Origin: Aquimarina sp. Aq78
GTDB taxonomy: Bacteria > Bacteroidota > Bacteroidia > Flavobacteriales > Flavobacteriaceae
DNA: 64,000 bases
NCBI RefSeq assembly: GCF_900299525.1
Contig: NZ_OMKA01000026.1
Coordinates: forward strand, 496,001 to 560,000
Reading direction: 5' to 3'
Position numbers and translations under genes: made by a program. Within the stretch, counting starts at the first letter, position 1. The number at the start of each line of letters is the position of its first letter. Shown piece by piece: positions 39,735 to 49,686 of this stretch. The notes under the pieces are model-generated. The model saw only the letters and a program-made list of their open reading frames with translations. It ran no database searches and was not told the DNA's origin.

Positions 39735-40070
39735 ATGAAAAAGTTACCAATGATAGTAGCGATTGTAGTAAGTATCTTTTCGGCACAGGGTGTTGTAGCT
39801 CAGGACGAATTAGCCGTTCTAAGTGATGATCTCGAGTTTAGAGATTATGAGTATGAGCAGCAGGAATATACTGAAATCAATATTGTAGAACTGCCATTAT
39901 CAATCCAAGAAGCAGCTGCCAAAGATTTTGCAGAGTTAAGGATTGTAAAAGCATATATGTCTAAGGATAATACATATAAAATTATCTTACAAGGTAAAGA
40001 CGATAATACAAAAGTTGTATTTGCAAGCGCTAATGGCAAATGGATAAAGCCAAACGACAATAAATCTTAA
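39735..40070 (+). CDS. Secreted small PepSY-like protein, 111 aa
   Basis: Signal peptide (cut after VVAQ, about residue 22), then one domain with VELPLSIQEAAAKDFAELRI, AYMSKDNTYKIIL and ANGKWIKPND, the pattern of periplasmic PepSY-like/BLIP-fold proteins of Bacteroidota. These are often near two-component systems, as here. Function is unknown; a sensory accessory role is inferred. Confidence 0.65.
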   Translation: MKKLPMIVAIVVSIFSAQGVVAQDELAVLSDDLEFRDYEYEQQEYTEINIVELPLSIQEAAAKDFAELRIVKAYMSKDNTYKIILQGKDDNTKVVFASANGKWIKPNDNKS

Positions 40071-40131
40071 ATCTAGGGGTAGAAAAGAATATCGTTTTGC
40101 AACCAAGGACGATATAAAGTTGTTTAGTGCT

Positions 40132-40167
40132 AAAAAAGAGACTCAATCCCAAGGGTCTCTTTTTTTA
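40132..40167 (+). terminator. Terminator after the PepSY-like gene
   Basis: AAAAAAGAGAC and GTCTCTTTTTT with an 12-base loop and a following T-run, before the response regulator gene. Confidence 0.8.
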
Positions 40168-40241
40168 TGTTTTTATTCGAACTAAGTATTTTAAATTGTA
40201 ATTTTATACAATAGCTTTTTTTAGGTAATAAATTTTTAAAT

Positions 40242-41603
40242 ATGTCTAAGATACTTATCGTTGAAGATGATGTGGCTTTTTGTACAATGCTCAAGACCTT
40301 TTTGCAAAAAAAGGAGTATAAGGTCTTTACAGCATTTTCTGGTAATGAAGCTATTCAAAAAATTAAGAAAGACACTTTTGATGTTGTACTTTCTGATGTA
40401 AGATTACCTGATAGTGATGGTATTACCTTATTAGCCGAAATTTTAAAACATAATTCGGATACTCAAGTGATTATTATGACGGGTTATGCCGAAATCAATA
40501 TGGCCGTTAGTGCCATTAAGCAAGGAGCTTTTGATTATGTTTCAAAACCATTTAATCCAGATACTATACTACATACTATAGAAAAAGCACTATACAAACA
40601 AGGAGCGATATCAGACAAAACAGTTAAAGAAAAAGAAACGAGTGTAACACCGCCTAAAATACCAAAAAGAGCTAATAATTCTTTTGTTCGCGGAGTTAGC
40701 GATGCTTCCAAAAAACTAAACGAATATGTTGCTCTGGTAGCCCCCACACGTATGTCTGTTTTAGTAATAGGTGATAGTGGTACGGGTAAAGAATATGTTG
40801 CAAGTAGTATTCATAAGGCAAGTAAGAGAGCAGACAAACCATTTGTTGCAGTAGATTGTGGAGCTATTCCTAAAGAAATAGCCTCTAGTGAGTTTTTTGG
40901 CCATATAAAAGGATCCTTTACCGGTGCGGTAAATGATAAAGTAGGTCATTTTGAGGCTGCAAATAAAGGCACACTGTTTTTAGATGAAATCGGTAATCTA
41001 AGTTATGAGTTGCAAGTTCAATTGTTAAGAGCGCTACAAGAACGAAAAATTAAACCAGTAGGTAGTAATAAAGAAATAGAAGTAGATATTAGAGTAATAG
41101 TTGCTACTAATGAGGATCTTAGTCATGCTGTAAAGGAAGGAGATTTTCGAGAAGATCTATATCATAGATTAAATGAATTTTCTATCAAGGTGCCACCGTT
41201 GCGAGATAGAATTGAAGATTTGATGCTTTTTGCGAATCACTTTCTTGAAGAGTCAAATATCGAATTAGAAAAACATGTAGTTGGATTCGCTGATGAAGTA
41301 TTAGAAGCGTTTAAAAAGTACAATTGGCCTGGCAACTTAAGAGAATTAAGAAATATGGTAAAACGATCTGTTCTTCTTTCTCAAAGCGATATGATTACAC
41401 TAGATGTATTGCCAAATGATATTGCGTATGCTCCTCATAACGCAAAACAAACCTATGGTTTGTTTAAAAATCAGAATGAACAGGAGTTGATTCTTGATGC
41501 GTTAGAAAAAGCAAATGGAAATAAGGCTAAAGCTGCCAGAATGCTTTTAATAGATCGAAAAACATTGTACAATAAATTAAAACAGTACGATATTAGTCTT
41601 TAA
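40242..41603 (+). CDS. NtrC-type sigma-54 response regulator
   Basis: A 453-residue regulator: receiver domain (1-120) with phosphoacceptor Asp52 in LSDVRLPDSDG, AAA+ domain (about 145-375) with Walker A GDSGTGKE and the sigma-54 contact loop as GSFTGA (Ser in place of the usual Ala), and a Fis-type HTH (NGNKAKAARMLLIDRKTLYN). Activates sigma-54 promoters when phosphorylated. Converges with the hybrid kinase gene, the two stops overlapping by four bases; that kinase is the likely partner. Confidence 0.93.
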   Translation: MSKILIVEDDVAFCTMLKTFLQKKEYKVFTAFSGNEAIQKIKKDTFDVVLSDVRLPDSDGITLLAEILKHNSDTQVIIMTGYAEINMAVSAIKQGAFDYVSKPFNPDTILHTIEKALYKQGAISDKTVKEKETSVTPPKIPKRANNSFVRGVSDASKKLNEYVALVAPTRMSVLVIGDSGTGKEYVASSIHKASKRADKPFVAVDCGAIPKEIASSEFFGHIKGSFTGAVNDKVGHFEAANKGTLFLDEIGNLSYELQVQLLRALQERKIKPVGSNKEIEVDIRVIVATNEDLSHAVKEGDFREDLYHRLNEFSIKVPPLRDRIEDLMLFANHFLEESNIELEKHVVGFADEVLEAFKKYNWPGNLRELRNMVKRSVLLSQSDMITLDVLPNDIAYAPHNAKQTYGLFKNQNEQELILDALEKANGNKAKAARMLLIDRKTLYNKLKQYDISL

Positions 41604-44032
41604 TTTTCTACCTTTAATTTATCAATTAAATCTTCAATTTTTTCGATACCATCATTTGTTAGATTCAGTATAGCTTTTTTATTGAGATCATATTGATCAG
41701 GGTGTTCTAGTTTTTCTAGAATAGGAACTACTTCTTTTGCCTTGATTTGTTTAAACATAGGAAGCATTTTGTGGGCAATCTTTTTAATATGATAGGTATC
41801 TTTTTTTCTGATTGTCATTTTTAATTCTTTAACATTGCCAATAGTGCTTTCATAAAATGTATCTAGAATTGCATATAGAGAATCAGAATCACCCTGTGCA
41901 AAAAGCATTAAATCGCTAAGAGAGTATTGCTCATCAGAAAGGTTAAGATCATTATGAGTTGTTCCATTATAATTGATTAAATCAACGTTAAGTACCTTGG
42001 CAATAAGGTTAATTAGTTCTGTTGGAGCATATGGTTTTCGTAAGCTAGCAGCAAATCCGGCTTCTTGGTACTCCATAAAAGAAGTATCTGTTCTACCAGA
42101 TAATGCAACAACTGGTATGTTGGATTGGTTTGCATTACTTTTTATAGATTGTAAAAGTTCAAAGCCGCCCATTTTTGGCATTTGGATATCGGTGAGTACA
42201 AGATCGTATGTATTAGTCTGTAATAATGAGATGGCCTCAATACCGTTTTTACAAATATCATAAGTTAGACCGGCTAATGTAGCTACCTCGCTAGTTAAAG
42301 CTAATTGACTTGGGTCGTCATCAACAATCAAAACCTTCTTATTTGTAAAATTTTGTATTTCTGAAACTTCTGATTCTTCTTCTGGGATTGATATATCAGA
42401 CTGTTTAAGAGGGATGTAGAAAGTGAATTTACTGCCTACATTGAGCTCGCTATCTAATTCAATCTTACCTTTTAAGAGTTTAATTATTTTTTTGGTAATA
42501 GCAAGTCCTAAACCAAAACCGCCATATTTTTTCTCAGTATTATCATCTCCTTGAGAAAATTCTTCAAAAATATAATGCTGTTGCTCCTTTGTAATTCCGA
42601 TTCCTGTGTCTTTTACAGATATGACCAATTGTTTTTCTGATAAGCCGTTTTCGATAACCTTACTGTCAATTGTTATAGAACCTTCATTAGTAAATTTATA
42701 AGCATTGTTTACCAAATTTGTCAATACTTGTTTTATTCTAAAAGGATCTCCTAAATACTGTTTTTTTAATTGATTTTCTGTTATAATCCTGATATCAAGA
42801 TTTTTCTTGTCATTTATAGGAATAACACTGGAAATTGTATTTTCTATTAATTTTTTTGGAGAGAACGGAAGCTCTTCAATTACCATTCGGCCAGCTTCAA
42901 GTTTTGATAAATCAAGAAGGTCATTTACCAGGTGAAGAATATAGTCAGATGATTTCTTTAAGTGATCCAGATAATGCTTTTGCTTATTGTCTAGCCCAGT
43001 TCTTTCTAACAAATCTGAATATCCAATAACCGTATTCAAAGGAGAACGAAGATCATGAGTAACCGTGTTAATTAAAGATTCTCGTGTTTTTAAAAGAGAT
43101 TCAGTATATGTTTTTTCGGCTTCGAGTTCATTACGATATTTTTGACTTTTAGAAACATCTTTAGTAATCAAAAACAGAAATATAATTGCTATTAACAGGC
43201 TGATGGCAGCGATTACTACAATAATATCGGCAGTATTGTTTAAAACTTGATTTGAAGCCTCTAGACGTGCAAAATATTGATTTCTTTCATTACGTTCAAT
43301 AGAAGCAAGTAAATCTCTTAGTTGTTTTGTAATGATTTGATCTTTTTTGAGAAGATTGTTCTCCTTTAGTGTTATTTCACGTCTATATTTTTTATCCTTT
43401 TGCTCAAGTTCTGCAAGTACTTGTTTTACAGAAGTAGCCAATGAATCCACAGTCTGATTGGTAAGTCGTTTTGCATTATCCTGTTTGGTCAATTCCAAAA
43501 TGTTAATCAGCGCCCTTCTTGTGCGAGGGTCATATTTTTTAAATCGGATATCGTATTTAGTATATCCACCAAAACTTTTATTTACTTTTTCGAGTTCATC
43601 AATAGCGGTCTCGTATAACCCTTTTTGTTTTCGTTGCTCATAAACTTTAATAAGCTCTTCGAGGTTTTTATTTTTGCTATCAATAAGATGTTTGATACTA
43701 TCGATTTTTCGAGTTTGCAGGGTATCATCAGAAATTTCAGAAACCTGATTAATCGTTTTTAGTATTGTGTCTATTTTGGTTTTATAAGTAATGAATTTTT
43801 TAACATCAGAAGTCTGAATGATATTTCTTGTTAAACTTTCAGCTTCATATAATCCTGTTATAGTTTCGCCAACAAGGAAGAGTTTTTCATTATTTTGATT
43901 TTTGATTTCGGCAATTTGGGTATAGTTTCCTAATTGCTGGTAGATAACCCAAAAAGCAGTTACAGCAAGTAAACCTGCAAGTAAGTAACCTGCAATAATT
44001 TTAAAAGTAACCGATCTTTTCGTATTCTTCAT
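41600..44032 (-). CDS. Hybrid sensor histidine kinase with receiver and Hpt domains
   Basis: An 810-residue membrane kinase. Two membrane segments (about 12-30 and 278-298) enclose a helical, coiled-coil-rich periplasmic sensor. Then HisKA (LINTVTHDLRSPLNTVIGYS), HATPase (NLVNNAYKFTNEG, DTGIGITKE), a receiver (ILIVDDDPSQ type start, LVLTDIQMPKMGG) and a C-terminal histidine phosphotransfer domain (HIKKIAHKMLPMFKQIKA). The Hpt could pass phosphate to the NtrC-type regulator next door. Confidence 0.92.
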   Translation of the reverse strand: MKNTKRSVTFKIIAGYLLAGLLAVTAFWVIYQQLGNYTQIAEIKNQNNEKLFLVGETITGLYEAESLTRNIIQTSDVKKFITYKTKIDTILKTINQVSEISDDTLQTRKIDSIKHLIDSKNKNLEELIKVYEQRKQKGLYETAIDELEKVNKSFGGYTKYDIRFKKYDPRTRRALINILELTKQDNAKRLTNQTVDSLATSVKQVLAELEQKDKKYRREITLKENNLLKKDQIITKQLRDLLASIERNERNQYFARLEASNQVLNNTADIIVVIAAISLLIAIIFLFLITKDVSKSQKYRNELEAEKTYTESLLKTRESLINTVTHDLRSPLNTVIGYSDLLERTGLDNKQKHYLDHLKKSSDYILHLVNDLLDLSKLEAGRMVIEELPFSPKKLIENTISSVIPINDKKNLDIRIITENQLKKQYLGDPFRIKQVLTNLVNNAYKFTNEGSITIDSKVIENGLSEKQLVISVKDTGIGITKEQQHYIFEEFSQGDDNTEKKYGGFGLGLAITKKIIKLLKGKIELDSELNVGSKFTFYIPLKQSDISIPEEESEVSEIQNFTNKKVLIVDDDPSQLALTSEVATLAGLTYDICKNGIEAISLLQTNTYDLVLTDIQMPKMGGFELLQSIKSNANQSNIPVVALSGRTDTSFMEYQEAGFAASLRKPYAPTELINLIAKVLNVDLINYNGTTHNDLNLSDEQYSLSDLMLFAQGDSDSLYAILDTFYESTIGNVKELKMTIRKKDTYHIKKIAHKMLPMFKQIKAKEVVPILEKLEHPDQYDLNKKAILNLTNDGIEKIEDLIDKLKVEN

Positions 44033-44146
44033 AACCCTTTTATAACTTCAAAAATCCCAAAGCATTGCTTTGTTTTAGTATAGATTCAACATTACATCAA
44101 ATAAATGTACAATAAATCAATAAAACACAGTATTTTTGCGCCAAAA

Positions 44147-44238
44147 TCTCAAAGGGGTGCTTTTTAAGTTTTTAACGTAAAAGGCTGAGATCATACCCGA
44201 TGAACCTGGGCAGGTAATGTTGCCAAGGGACTGTGGAA
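44147..44238 (+). promoter_or_regulatory. TPP riboswitch 1 (before TonB receptor)
   Basis: The THI-box parts are in order: AAAGGGGTGC, GGCTGAGATCATACCC, GATGAACCTGGGCAGGTAAT and GCCAAGGGA. A -7 box TATTTTTG lies at 44131-44138, so the aptamer starts close to the transcript end. About 165 bases separate it from the receptor ATG. It should shut expression when thiamine pyrophosphate is plentiful. Confidence 0.95.
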
Positions 44239-44402
44239 CCAAAAAAGGTACTATGTGCCTCTTTTGTGACATGCGAGATAACACTATAGAGAATACAGAA
44301 ACCTTAGGTCGAGTGTATATTCTAAATGTTATTAAGCATTTTTTAATAACTAATTTTTAAAACAGAATAATAACCCCTTTTATTCGTAATGAATGTTTAC
44401 GA

Positions 44403-46622
44403 ATGAAAAACGTATTATTTTATCTTACACTTTTCGTATTGAGCATTAAACTCACAGCTCAGGAAAAATTAACAGATTCTACTCAAACTAAGATAGAAAA
44501 ACTAGATGAAGTCTTAGTAAAATCTGTACGTGTAGAAGCAGATTCACCTATCACCCATTCTAATCTATCCAAAGAGGAACTGGCATCACGTAATCTAGGT
44601 CAGGATATCCCGATTTTATTAAACTATTTACCAGGAGTAGTTACTACTACTGATGCAGGAACAGGAGTTGGGTATACATATATTAGAGTAAGAGGTAGCG
44701 ATGCATCAAGGGTAAATGTTACATTAAATGGGATACCATTTAATGATGCAGAGAGCCAGGGTACATTTTGGGTAAACCTTCCTGATTTTGCATCTTCTAT
44801 CGAAAATCTACAGCTTCAGCGTGGAGTAGGAACTTCAACTAATGGTTCGGGAGCTTTTGGAGCTAGTTTAAACCTATTAACAGATGCCGTTTCTGAAAAA
44901 GCTAATGCAGAAATTTCGAATACCGTGGGATCCTTTGGTACCAGAAAACATAACCTGAAATTTAGTACAGGTTTAATCAATGAAAAGATAGAAATAGCGG
45001 GTCGGTTATCAGCTATTGCATCAGACGGTTATGTCGACCGTGCTTCTTCAGATTTAAAATCGTATTTCGTTCAGGGATCTTATGTAGATAATAACACTTT
45101 AATTAAAGCAATTACTTTTGGAGGACACGAGATTACATATCAATCATGGAATGGTATCGATAAGACTACTTTAGAAAATGACAGGCGATTTAATCCAATA
45201 GGATTTCAATATGATGCCGATGGAAATCTTCAAGGGTTTTATGAGAGTGAAGTAGATAATTATAAACAAGATCATTACCAATTACATTGGAATCAAAAAT
45301 ATAATAACAACTGGTCTACAAACTTAGGTTTAAATTATACGTATGGCCGAGGATTCTTTGAACAATATGTAGATGAGTGGCATTATAGTAATGTGTTATT
45401 TTCTGATCAGGCAACTTTGGCATTTCTGGGAGTAAATCCTGTTACTGTTAATGGAGAAGAAATTACACAAACCGATTACCTACGCAAAAGATGGTTGCAG
45501 AATGACTTTTATGTTGCAAATGCAAGTGTAAATTATAAAGATAATAGTTTTGATATCGATTTTGGGGGATTCTATAGTTATTACGACGGAGACCATTTTG
45601 GTGAAATTATTTGGACAGAAAACCCTATCGGTTTTCAGAGTGGGGACAAATACTATTATGGAAATGGGAAGAAAACCGAATACACTGTTTTTGGTAAAAC
45701 AACCTATAGAGTCAATGATAAATGGAGTGCATTTTTAGACCTGCAAGGACGTTTTGTAAATTACGAAACCACAGGGTTAACTTCAAAAAGAGTCCCGCTT
45801 CAGGTAGATAAAAGCTACTCATTCTTTAACCCAAAAATGGGAGCAACCTTTCATGTAAATGATGCAAATCATGTATATGCATCCTATGCCAGAGCGAATA
45901 GAGAACCAAGAAGAGATGATTTTGAAAATGGTATTGATACAGCAGAGAGACTTAATGATATTGAATTAGGATGGCGATTAGCAAAAAACAAAATAATAGT
46001 AAATACCAACCTTTATTATATGTGGTATAAAGATCAATTGGTGTTAACAGGTGCACTGGATGATGTAGGTGCACCAATTCGAGCAACTAGTGGAGAAAGT
46101 TATCGTTTAGGAATCGAAATAGATGCAGATATTACACTTTCTGATCAATTTGTAGTTAAACCCAATGTTTCATTAAGTACGAATAAGAATAAAGATTTTG
46201 TAACCTCTAGAGATGGTAGTTTAGTCAATCTTGGAGATACAAACATCTCATATTCTCCTAATATTGTAGCAGGTAATATGTTTGTTTATCGCCCTATAAA
46301 AAACCTTCAATTAGGGTTGCTGTCTAAATTTGTAGGAGAGCAATACATGGGTAATATTGATAGTGAGACTTCGAAACTCGATAGTTTCTTTATAAATGAT
46401 CTTAATGTGGTATATGAAATCAAAAACATTCCTGTTTTTAAATCTATAGTATTAACAGGATTGGTAAACAATGTTTTTGATGAGGAGTATGTATCTAATG
46501 GATACTTTTTTACTTTTGATGATGATTTTTCTGATCCAGGTACAGTAACTACTGTCGAAGGAGCAGGTTTTTATCCACAGGCAGGGATTAATTTTTTGCT
46601 TGGAGCAACATTAAAATTTTAA
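44403..46622 (+). CDS. TonB-dependent receptor, thiamine-regulated
   Basis: A 739-residue outer-membrane receptor with signal peptide (SIKLTAQ), plug domain (about 45-160, with YLPGVVTTTDAGTGVGYTYI) and beta-barrel. No carboxypeptidase-like N-terminal domain. Control by the TPP riboswitch just upstream indicates uptake of thiamine or a precursor through the outer membrane (OmrP-type). Directly followed by a terminator, then the biosynthesis operon with its own riboswitch. Confidence 0.92.
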   Translation: MKNVLFYLTLFVLSIKLTAQEKLTDSTQTKIEKLDEVLVKSVRVEADSPITHSNLSKEELASRNLGQDIPILLNYLPGVVTTTDAGTGVGYTYIRVRGSDASRVNVTLNGIPFNDAESQGTFWVNLPDFASSIENLQLQRGVGTSTNGSGAFGASLNLLTDAVSEKANAEISNTVGSFGTRKHNLKFSTGLINEKIEIAGRLSAIASDGYVDRASSDLKSYFVQGSYVDNNTLIKAITFGGHEITYQSWNGIDKTTLENDRRFNPIGFQYDADGNLQGFYESEVDNYKQDHYQLHWNQKYNNNWSTNLGLNYTYGRGFFEQYVDEWHYSNVLFSDQATLAFLGVNPVTVNGEEITQTDYLRKRWLQNDFYVANASVNYKDNSFDIDFGGFYSYYDGDHFGEIIWTENPIGFQSGDKYYYGNGKKTEYTVFGKTTYRVNDKWSAFLDLQGRFVNYETTGLTSKRVPLQVDKSYSFFNPKMGATFHVNDANHVYASYARANREPRRDDFENGIDTAERLNDIELGWRLAKNKIIVNTNLYYMWYKDQLVLTGALDDVGAPIRATSGESYRLGIEIDADITLSDQFVVKPNVSLSTNKNKDFVTSRDGSLVNLGDTNISYSPNIVAGNMFVYRPIKNLQLGLLSKFVGEQYMGNIDSETSKLDSFFINDLNVVYEIKNIPVFKSIVLTGLVNNVFDEEYVSNGYFFTFDDDFSDPGTVTTVEGAGFYPQAGINFLLGATLKF

Positions 46623-46625
46623 TTA

Positions 46626-46663
46626 AAAACTCAGGTTTAAGAGTGCTTTTAAACTTGAGTTTT
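46626..46663 (+). terminator. Terminator of the thiamine receptor gene
   Basis: AAAACTCA-G-GTTTAA and TTAAAC-T-TGAGTTTT form a stem with one mismatch, 4 bases after the stop codon and just ahead of the second riboswitch. Confidence 0.7.
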
Positions 46664-46681
46664 ATTACTTTTATAACATAA

Positions 46682-46764
46682 ACTTTAGGGGTGTCCTTAA
46701 CTTCGGTTAGGTCTGAGAAATACCCTTTGAACCTGATGCGGTTAGTACCGACGAAGGGAAAAGT
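46682..46764 (+). promoter_or_regulatory. TPP riboswitch 2 (before thiS-thiC operon)
   Basis: ACTTTAGGGGTGTCC, then GTCTGAGAAATACCC, TTTGAACCTGATGCGGTTAG and CGAAGGGAAAAGT: a complete THI-box with a P3 hairpin TAACTTCGGTTA. ACTTT and AAAGT at the ends form P1. It controls the seven biosynthesis genes that follow. Confidence 0.95.
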
Positions 46765-46847
46765 AAATATCACATTTTTACAGGTGTGATTTTTCTTCTC
46801 TATTTAGGCAATTAGTACCTAAAGTTTATGGAATTAATCTAAAAAAG

Positions 46848-47048
46848 ATGACCGTAAACGTTAATAATCAATCTCAATCAATTTTAAAAAATAGCTCAGT
46901 AAAAAAGTTGTTAGAACAATTGGATATTGTTCCTAACGGAATTGCTATTGCTATTAATAATAAAGTCATTTCTAAAGAAAAATGGGAACAGACAATGATT
47001 GAAAACGATGATGATATAGTAATTATAAAAGCTACTCAAGGCGGGTAG
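46848..47048 (+). CDS. thiS: Sulfur carrier protein ThiS
   Basis: A 66-residue ubiquitin-like protein ending in Gly-Gly (IIKATQGG), where sulfur is loaded as thiocarboxylate for thiazole synthesis by ThiG. First gene of the operon. The enzyme that adenylates it (ThiF) is not encoded in this window. Confidence 0.93.
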   Translation: MTVNVNNQSQSILKNSSVKKLLEQLDIVPNGIAIAINNKVISKEKWEQTMIENDDDIVIIKATQGG

Positions 47049-47125
47049 GATTAACTATAGATCATTAAGAATATTATAAAAAACGAATAGCAAAGAGTAT
47101 AATCAAAACCTGAAACACAATATTT

Positions 47126-48985
47126 ATGAAGAAAAAAGATACAGCACCGCAGGATACTGTAATTAGTACTACACCTTTTCCGAGTTCAGAAAAAATCTAT
47201 GTATCTGGAGCTATTCATCCAGAAGTTAAGGTAGCAATGCGAGAGATCAGGTTGAGTGATACCGTTGATAGTGTTACAGGAAAAAGAACGGCTAATCAAT
47301 CTGTCACCGTATATGATACAAGTGGACCATATACAGATCCTTCAAAAAAAATCAATGTTCATAATGGGATCGAACCTATACGAGAACCATGGGTTTTAGA
47401 TCGTGAAGATGTAGAAGAATTAGATAGTTTTTCTTCAGAATATTGTAATGAGAGACTACAGGATTCTAGTTTGGATCACTTGCGGTTTAATCATCTTCGT
47501 AAACCAAAACGAGCTAAAAAAGGAAAAAATGTTTCCCAGATGTATTATGCGAAACAAGGTATCATTACTCCCGAAATGGAGTATGTAGCTATACGCGAAA
47601 ATCAAAAACTTCAAGAAGTAAAACGCCTTTCGAAACAACACCCCGGGCAAGATTTTGGAGCAAGTATTCCAGAGATAATTACTCCAGAATTTGTGAGAGA
47701 AGAAGTTGCCAGAGGAAGAGCAGTGATTCCATCAAACATCAATCACCCAGAAAGTGAACCGATGATATTAGGGAGGAATTTTTTGGTAAAAATAAATGCA
47801 AATATTGGTAATTCTGCTACAACATCAAGTATCGAAGAAGAAGTGGAAAAGGCAGTGTGGGCATGCCGCTGGGGAGCAGATAATATTATGGATCTTTCTA
47901 CAGGAAAAAACATACACGAAACCAGAGAATGGATTATTCGTAACTCACCTGTACCGATAGGAACTGTACCTATTTATCAGGCATTAGAAAAAGTGAATGG
48001 CAAAGCCGAAGATTTAACGTGGGAGATCTTTAAGGATACATTGATCGAGCAAGCAGAACAGGGAGTAGATTATTTTACTATTCACGCAGGAGTACGTCTG
48101 GCATATGTTCCGATGACAGCAAAACGTATCACTGGTATCGTTTCTAGAGGAGGATCTATTATGGCAAAATGGTGTCTTGCACATCATCAAGAGAGCTTTT
48201 TGTATACGCATTTTGAAGAAATATGCGAGATCATGAAAGCCTATGATGTAGCATTTTCACTAGGTGATGGATTACGTCCAGGTTGTATTGCAGATGCTAA
48301 TGATGAAGCACAGTTTGCAGAATTAGAAACTCTGGGAGAGTTAACAAAAATTGCATGGAAACATGATGTGCAAACTTTTATTGAAGGGCCAGGACATGTC
48401 CCAATGCATATGATCAAAGCAAATATGGATAAGCAGTTAGAAGCTTGTGGAGAAGCGCCTTTTTATACCTTAGGGCCTTTGACTACTGATATCGCCCCTG
48501 GTTATGATCATATCACTTCGGGAATTGGAGCCGCCATGATTGGTTGGTATGGGACAGCAATGTTGTGTTATGTGACCCCAAAAGAACATTTGGGATTACC
48601 CAATAAGGAAGATGTACGTACAGGAGTGATTACCTATAAATTGGCAGCGCATGCCGCAGATTTAGCAAAAGGACACCCGGGAGCACAACATCGGGATGAT
48701 GCTTTAAGTAAGGCACGTTTTGAGTTTCGATGGGAAGATCAATTCAATTTATCTCTGGATCCAGAACTAGCAAGAGAATATCACGACGAAACACTACCGG
48801 CAGAAGGTGCGAAAATTGCTCATTTCTGTAGTATGTGTGGTCCAAAATTCTGTTCGATGAAAATATCTCAGGAGGTACGTGATTATGCTGCAAAAAAAGA
48901 AATTGATGACCGAAAAGCACTCGAAGCAGGAATGCAGGAAAAAGCAGAAGAGTTTAAAGAAAAAGGAAGCGAAGTATATTTGTAG
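47126..48985 (+). CDS. thiC: Phosphomethylpyrimidine synthase ThiC
   Basis: A 619-residue radical-SAM enzyme that turns aminoimidazole ribotide into hydroxymethylpyrimidine phosphate. Typical parts: NVSQMYYAKQGIITPEMEYV, GDGLRPGCIADANDEAQFAE, EGPGHVPMHMIKANM and the C-terminal cluster motif CSMCGPKFCSMK (C-x2-C-x4-C) that holds a [4Fe-4S]. Length is normal. Confidence 0.98.
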   Translation: MKKKDTAPQDTVISTTPFPSSEKIYVSGAIHPEVKVAMREIRLSDTVDSVTGKRTANQSVTVYDTSGPYTDPSKKINVHNGIEPIREPWVLDREDVEELDSFSSEYCNERLQDSSLDHLRFNHLRKPKRAKKGKNVSQMYYAKQGIITPEMEYVAIRENQKLQEVKRLSKQHPGQDFGASIPEIITPEFVREEVARGRAVIPSNINHPESEPMILGRNFLVKINANIGNSATTSSIEEEVEKAVWACRWGADNIMDLSTGKNIHETREWIIRNSPVPIGTVPIYQALEKVNGKAEDLTWEIFKDTLIEQAEQGVDYFTIHAGVRLAYVPMTAKRITGIVSRGGSIMAKWCLAHHQESFLYTHFEEICEIMKAYDVAFSLGDGLRPGCIADANDEAQFAELETLGELTKIAWKHDVQTFIEGPGHVPMHMIKANMDKQLEACGEAPFYTLGPLTTDIAPGYDHITSGIGAAMIGWYGTAMLCYVTPKEHLGLPNKEDVRTGVITYKLAAHAADLAKGHPGAQHRDDALSKARFEFRWEDQFNLSLDPELAREYHDETLPAEGAKIAHFCSMCGPKFCSMKISQEVRDYAAKKEIDDRKALEAGMQEKAEEFKEKGSEVYL

Positions 48986-49065
48986 ATTATAGTAATCAAG
49001 ACATCAGGTTTCCATAATTTACTGATACCCGATATTTGAGCGCCGAAACCTAATATATAAAACCT

Positions 49066-49668
49066 ATGTTAATCATATTAACCTCAGAACGAGAATTAGA
49101 GAACGAAGCAGGTAAAATCAATAAACTTTTCGATAATGGTCTGGAGATATTGCATTTTCGCAAACCAACATTAGATGTAGAAGGATATAGAACTTTGCTC
49201 AACCAAATTGACACAAAATACCATAGCCGTACTATGGTACATCAATTTCATGAGTTATGCGAAGAATTTAATTTGAGAGGAACTCATATTCAGGAACAAC
49301 CACGGTTAGACTTGGGAGAAAAGTTAGAAGAATATGTTAATGATTATAAAACGAAAGGTTTTAAAATAAGCAGCTCTTTTCATTCTAAAGAGGATATTAA
49401 AAACTGTCTTGTTGATTTTGAATATGTTTTGTTGAGCCCCGTTTTTGGTTCAATTTCTAAAGCGGGATATAAAGGAAAAGGATTTGATGTCAATGATCTA
49501 GATGAATTTGTTATAGGAATGGGCGGAATTAATGAAAACACATTGCAAGCAACATTCGATCTAGGGTATAGAGGAGTCGGTGTTTTAGGCGGGATATGGA
49601 ATACAGAAGATTCATTAAAAAGTTTCAAAATAATTTATGATAAACTTAAAACGATACAAATTACTTAA
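49066..49668 (+). CDS. ThiE/TenI-like protein, divergent
   Basis: A 200-residue TIM-barrel of the thiamine phosphate synthase superfamily (LHFRKPTLDVEGYRTLLNQI, VLLSPVFGSISKAGYKGKGF, GMGGINENTLQATFDLGYRG). It lacks several of the diphosphate-binding residues seen in the true ThiE two genes later, so it may act as a TenI-type thiazole tautomerase. Both kinds occur together in many Bacteroidota thi operons. Confidence 0.82.
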   Translation: MLIILTSERELENEAGKINKLFDNGLEILHFRKPTLDVEGYRTLLNQIDTKYHSRTMVHQFHELCEEFNLRGTHIQEQPRLDLGEKLEEYVNDYKTKGFKISSSFHSKEDIKNCLVDFEYVLLSPVFGSISKAGYKGKGFDVNDLDEFVIGMGGINENTLQATFDLGYRGVGVLGGIWNTEDSLKSFKIIYDKLKTIQIT

Positions 49669-49686
49669 AGTTGATTCTTAATAAGA

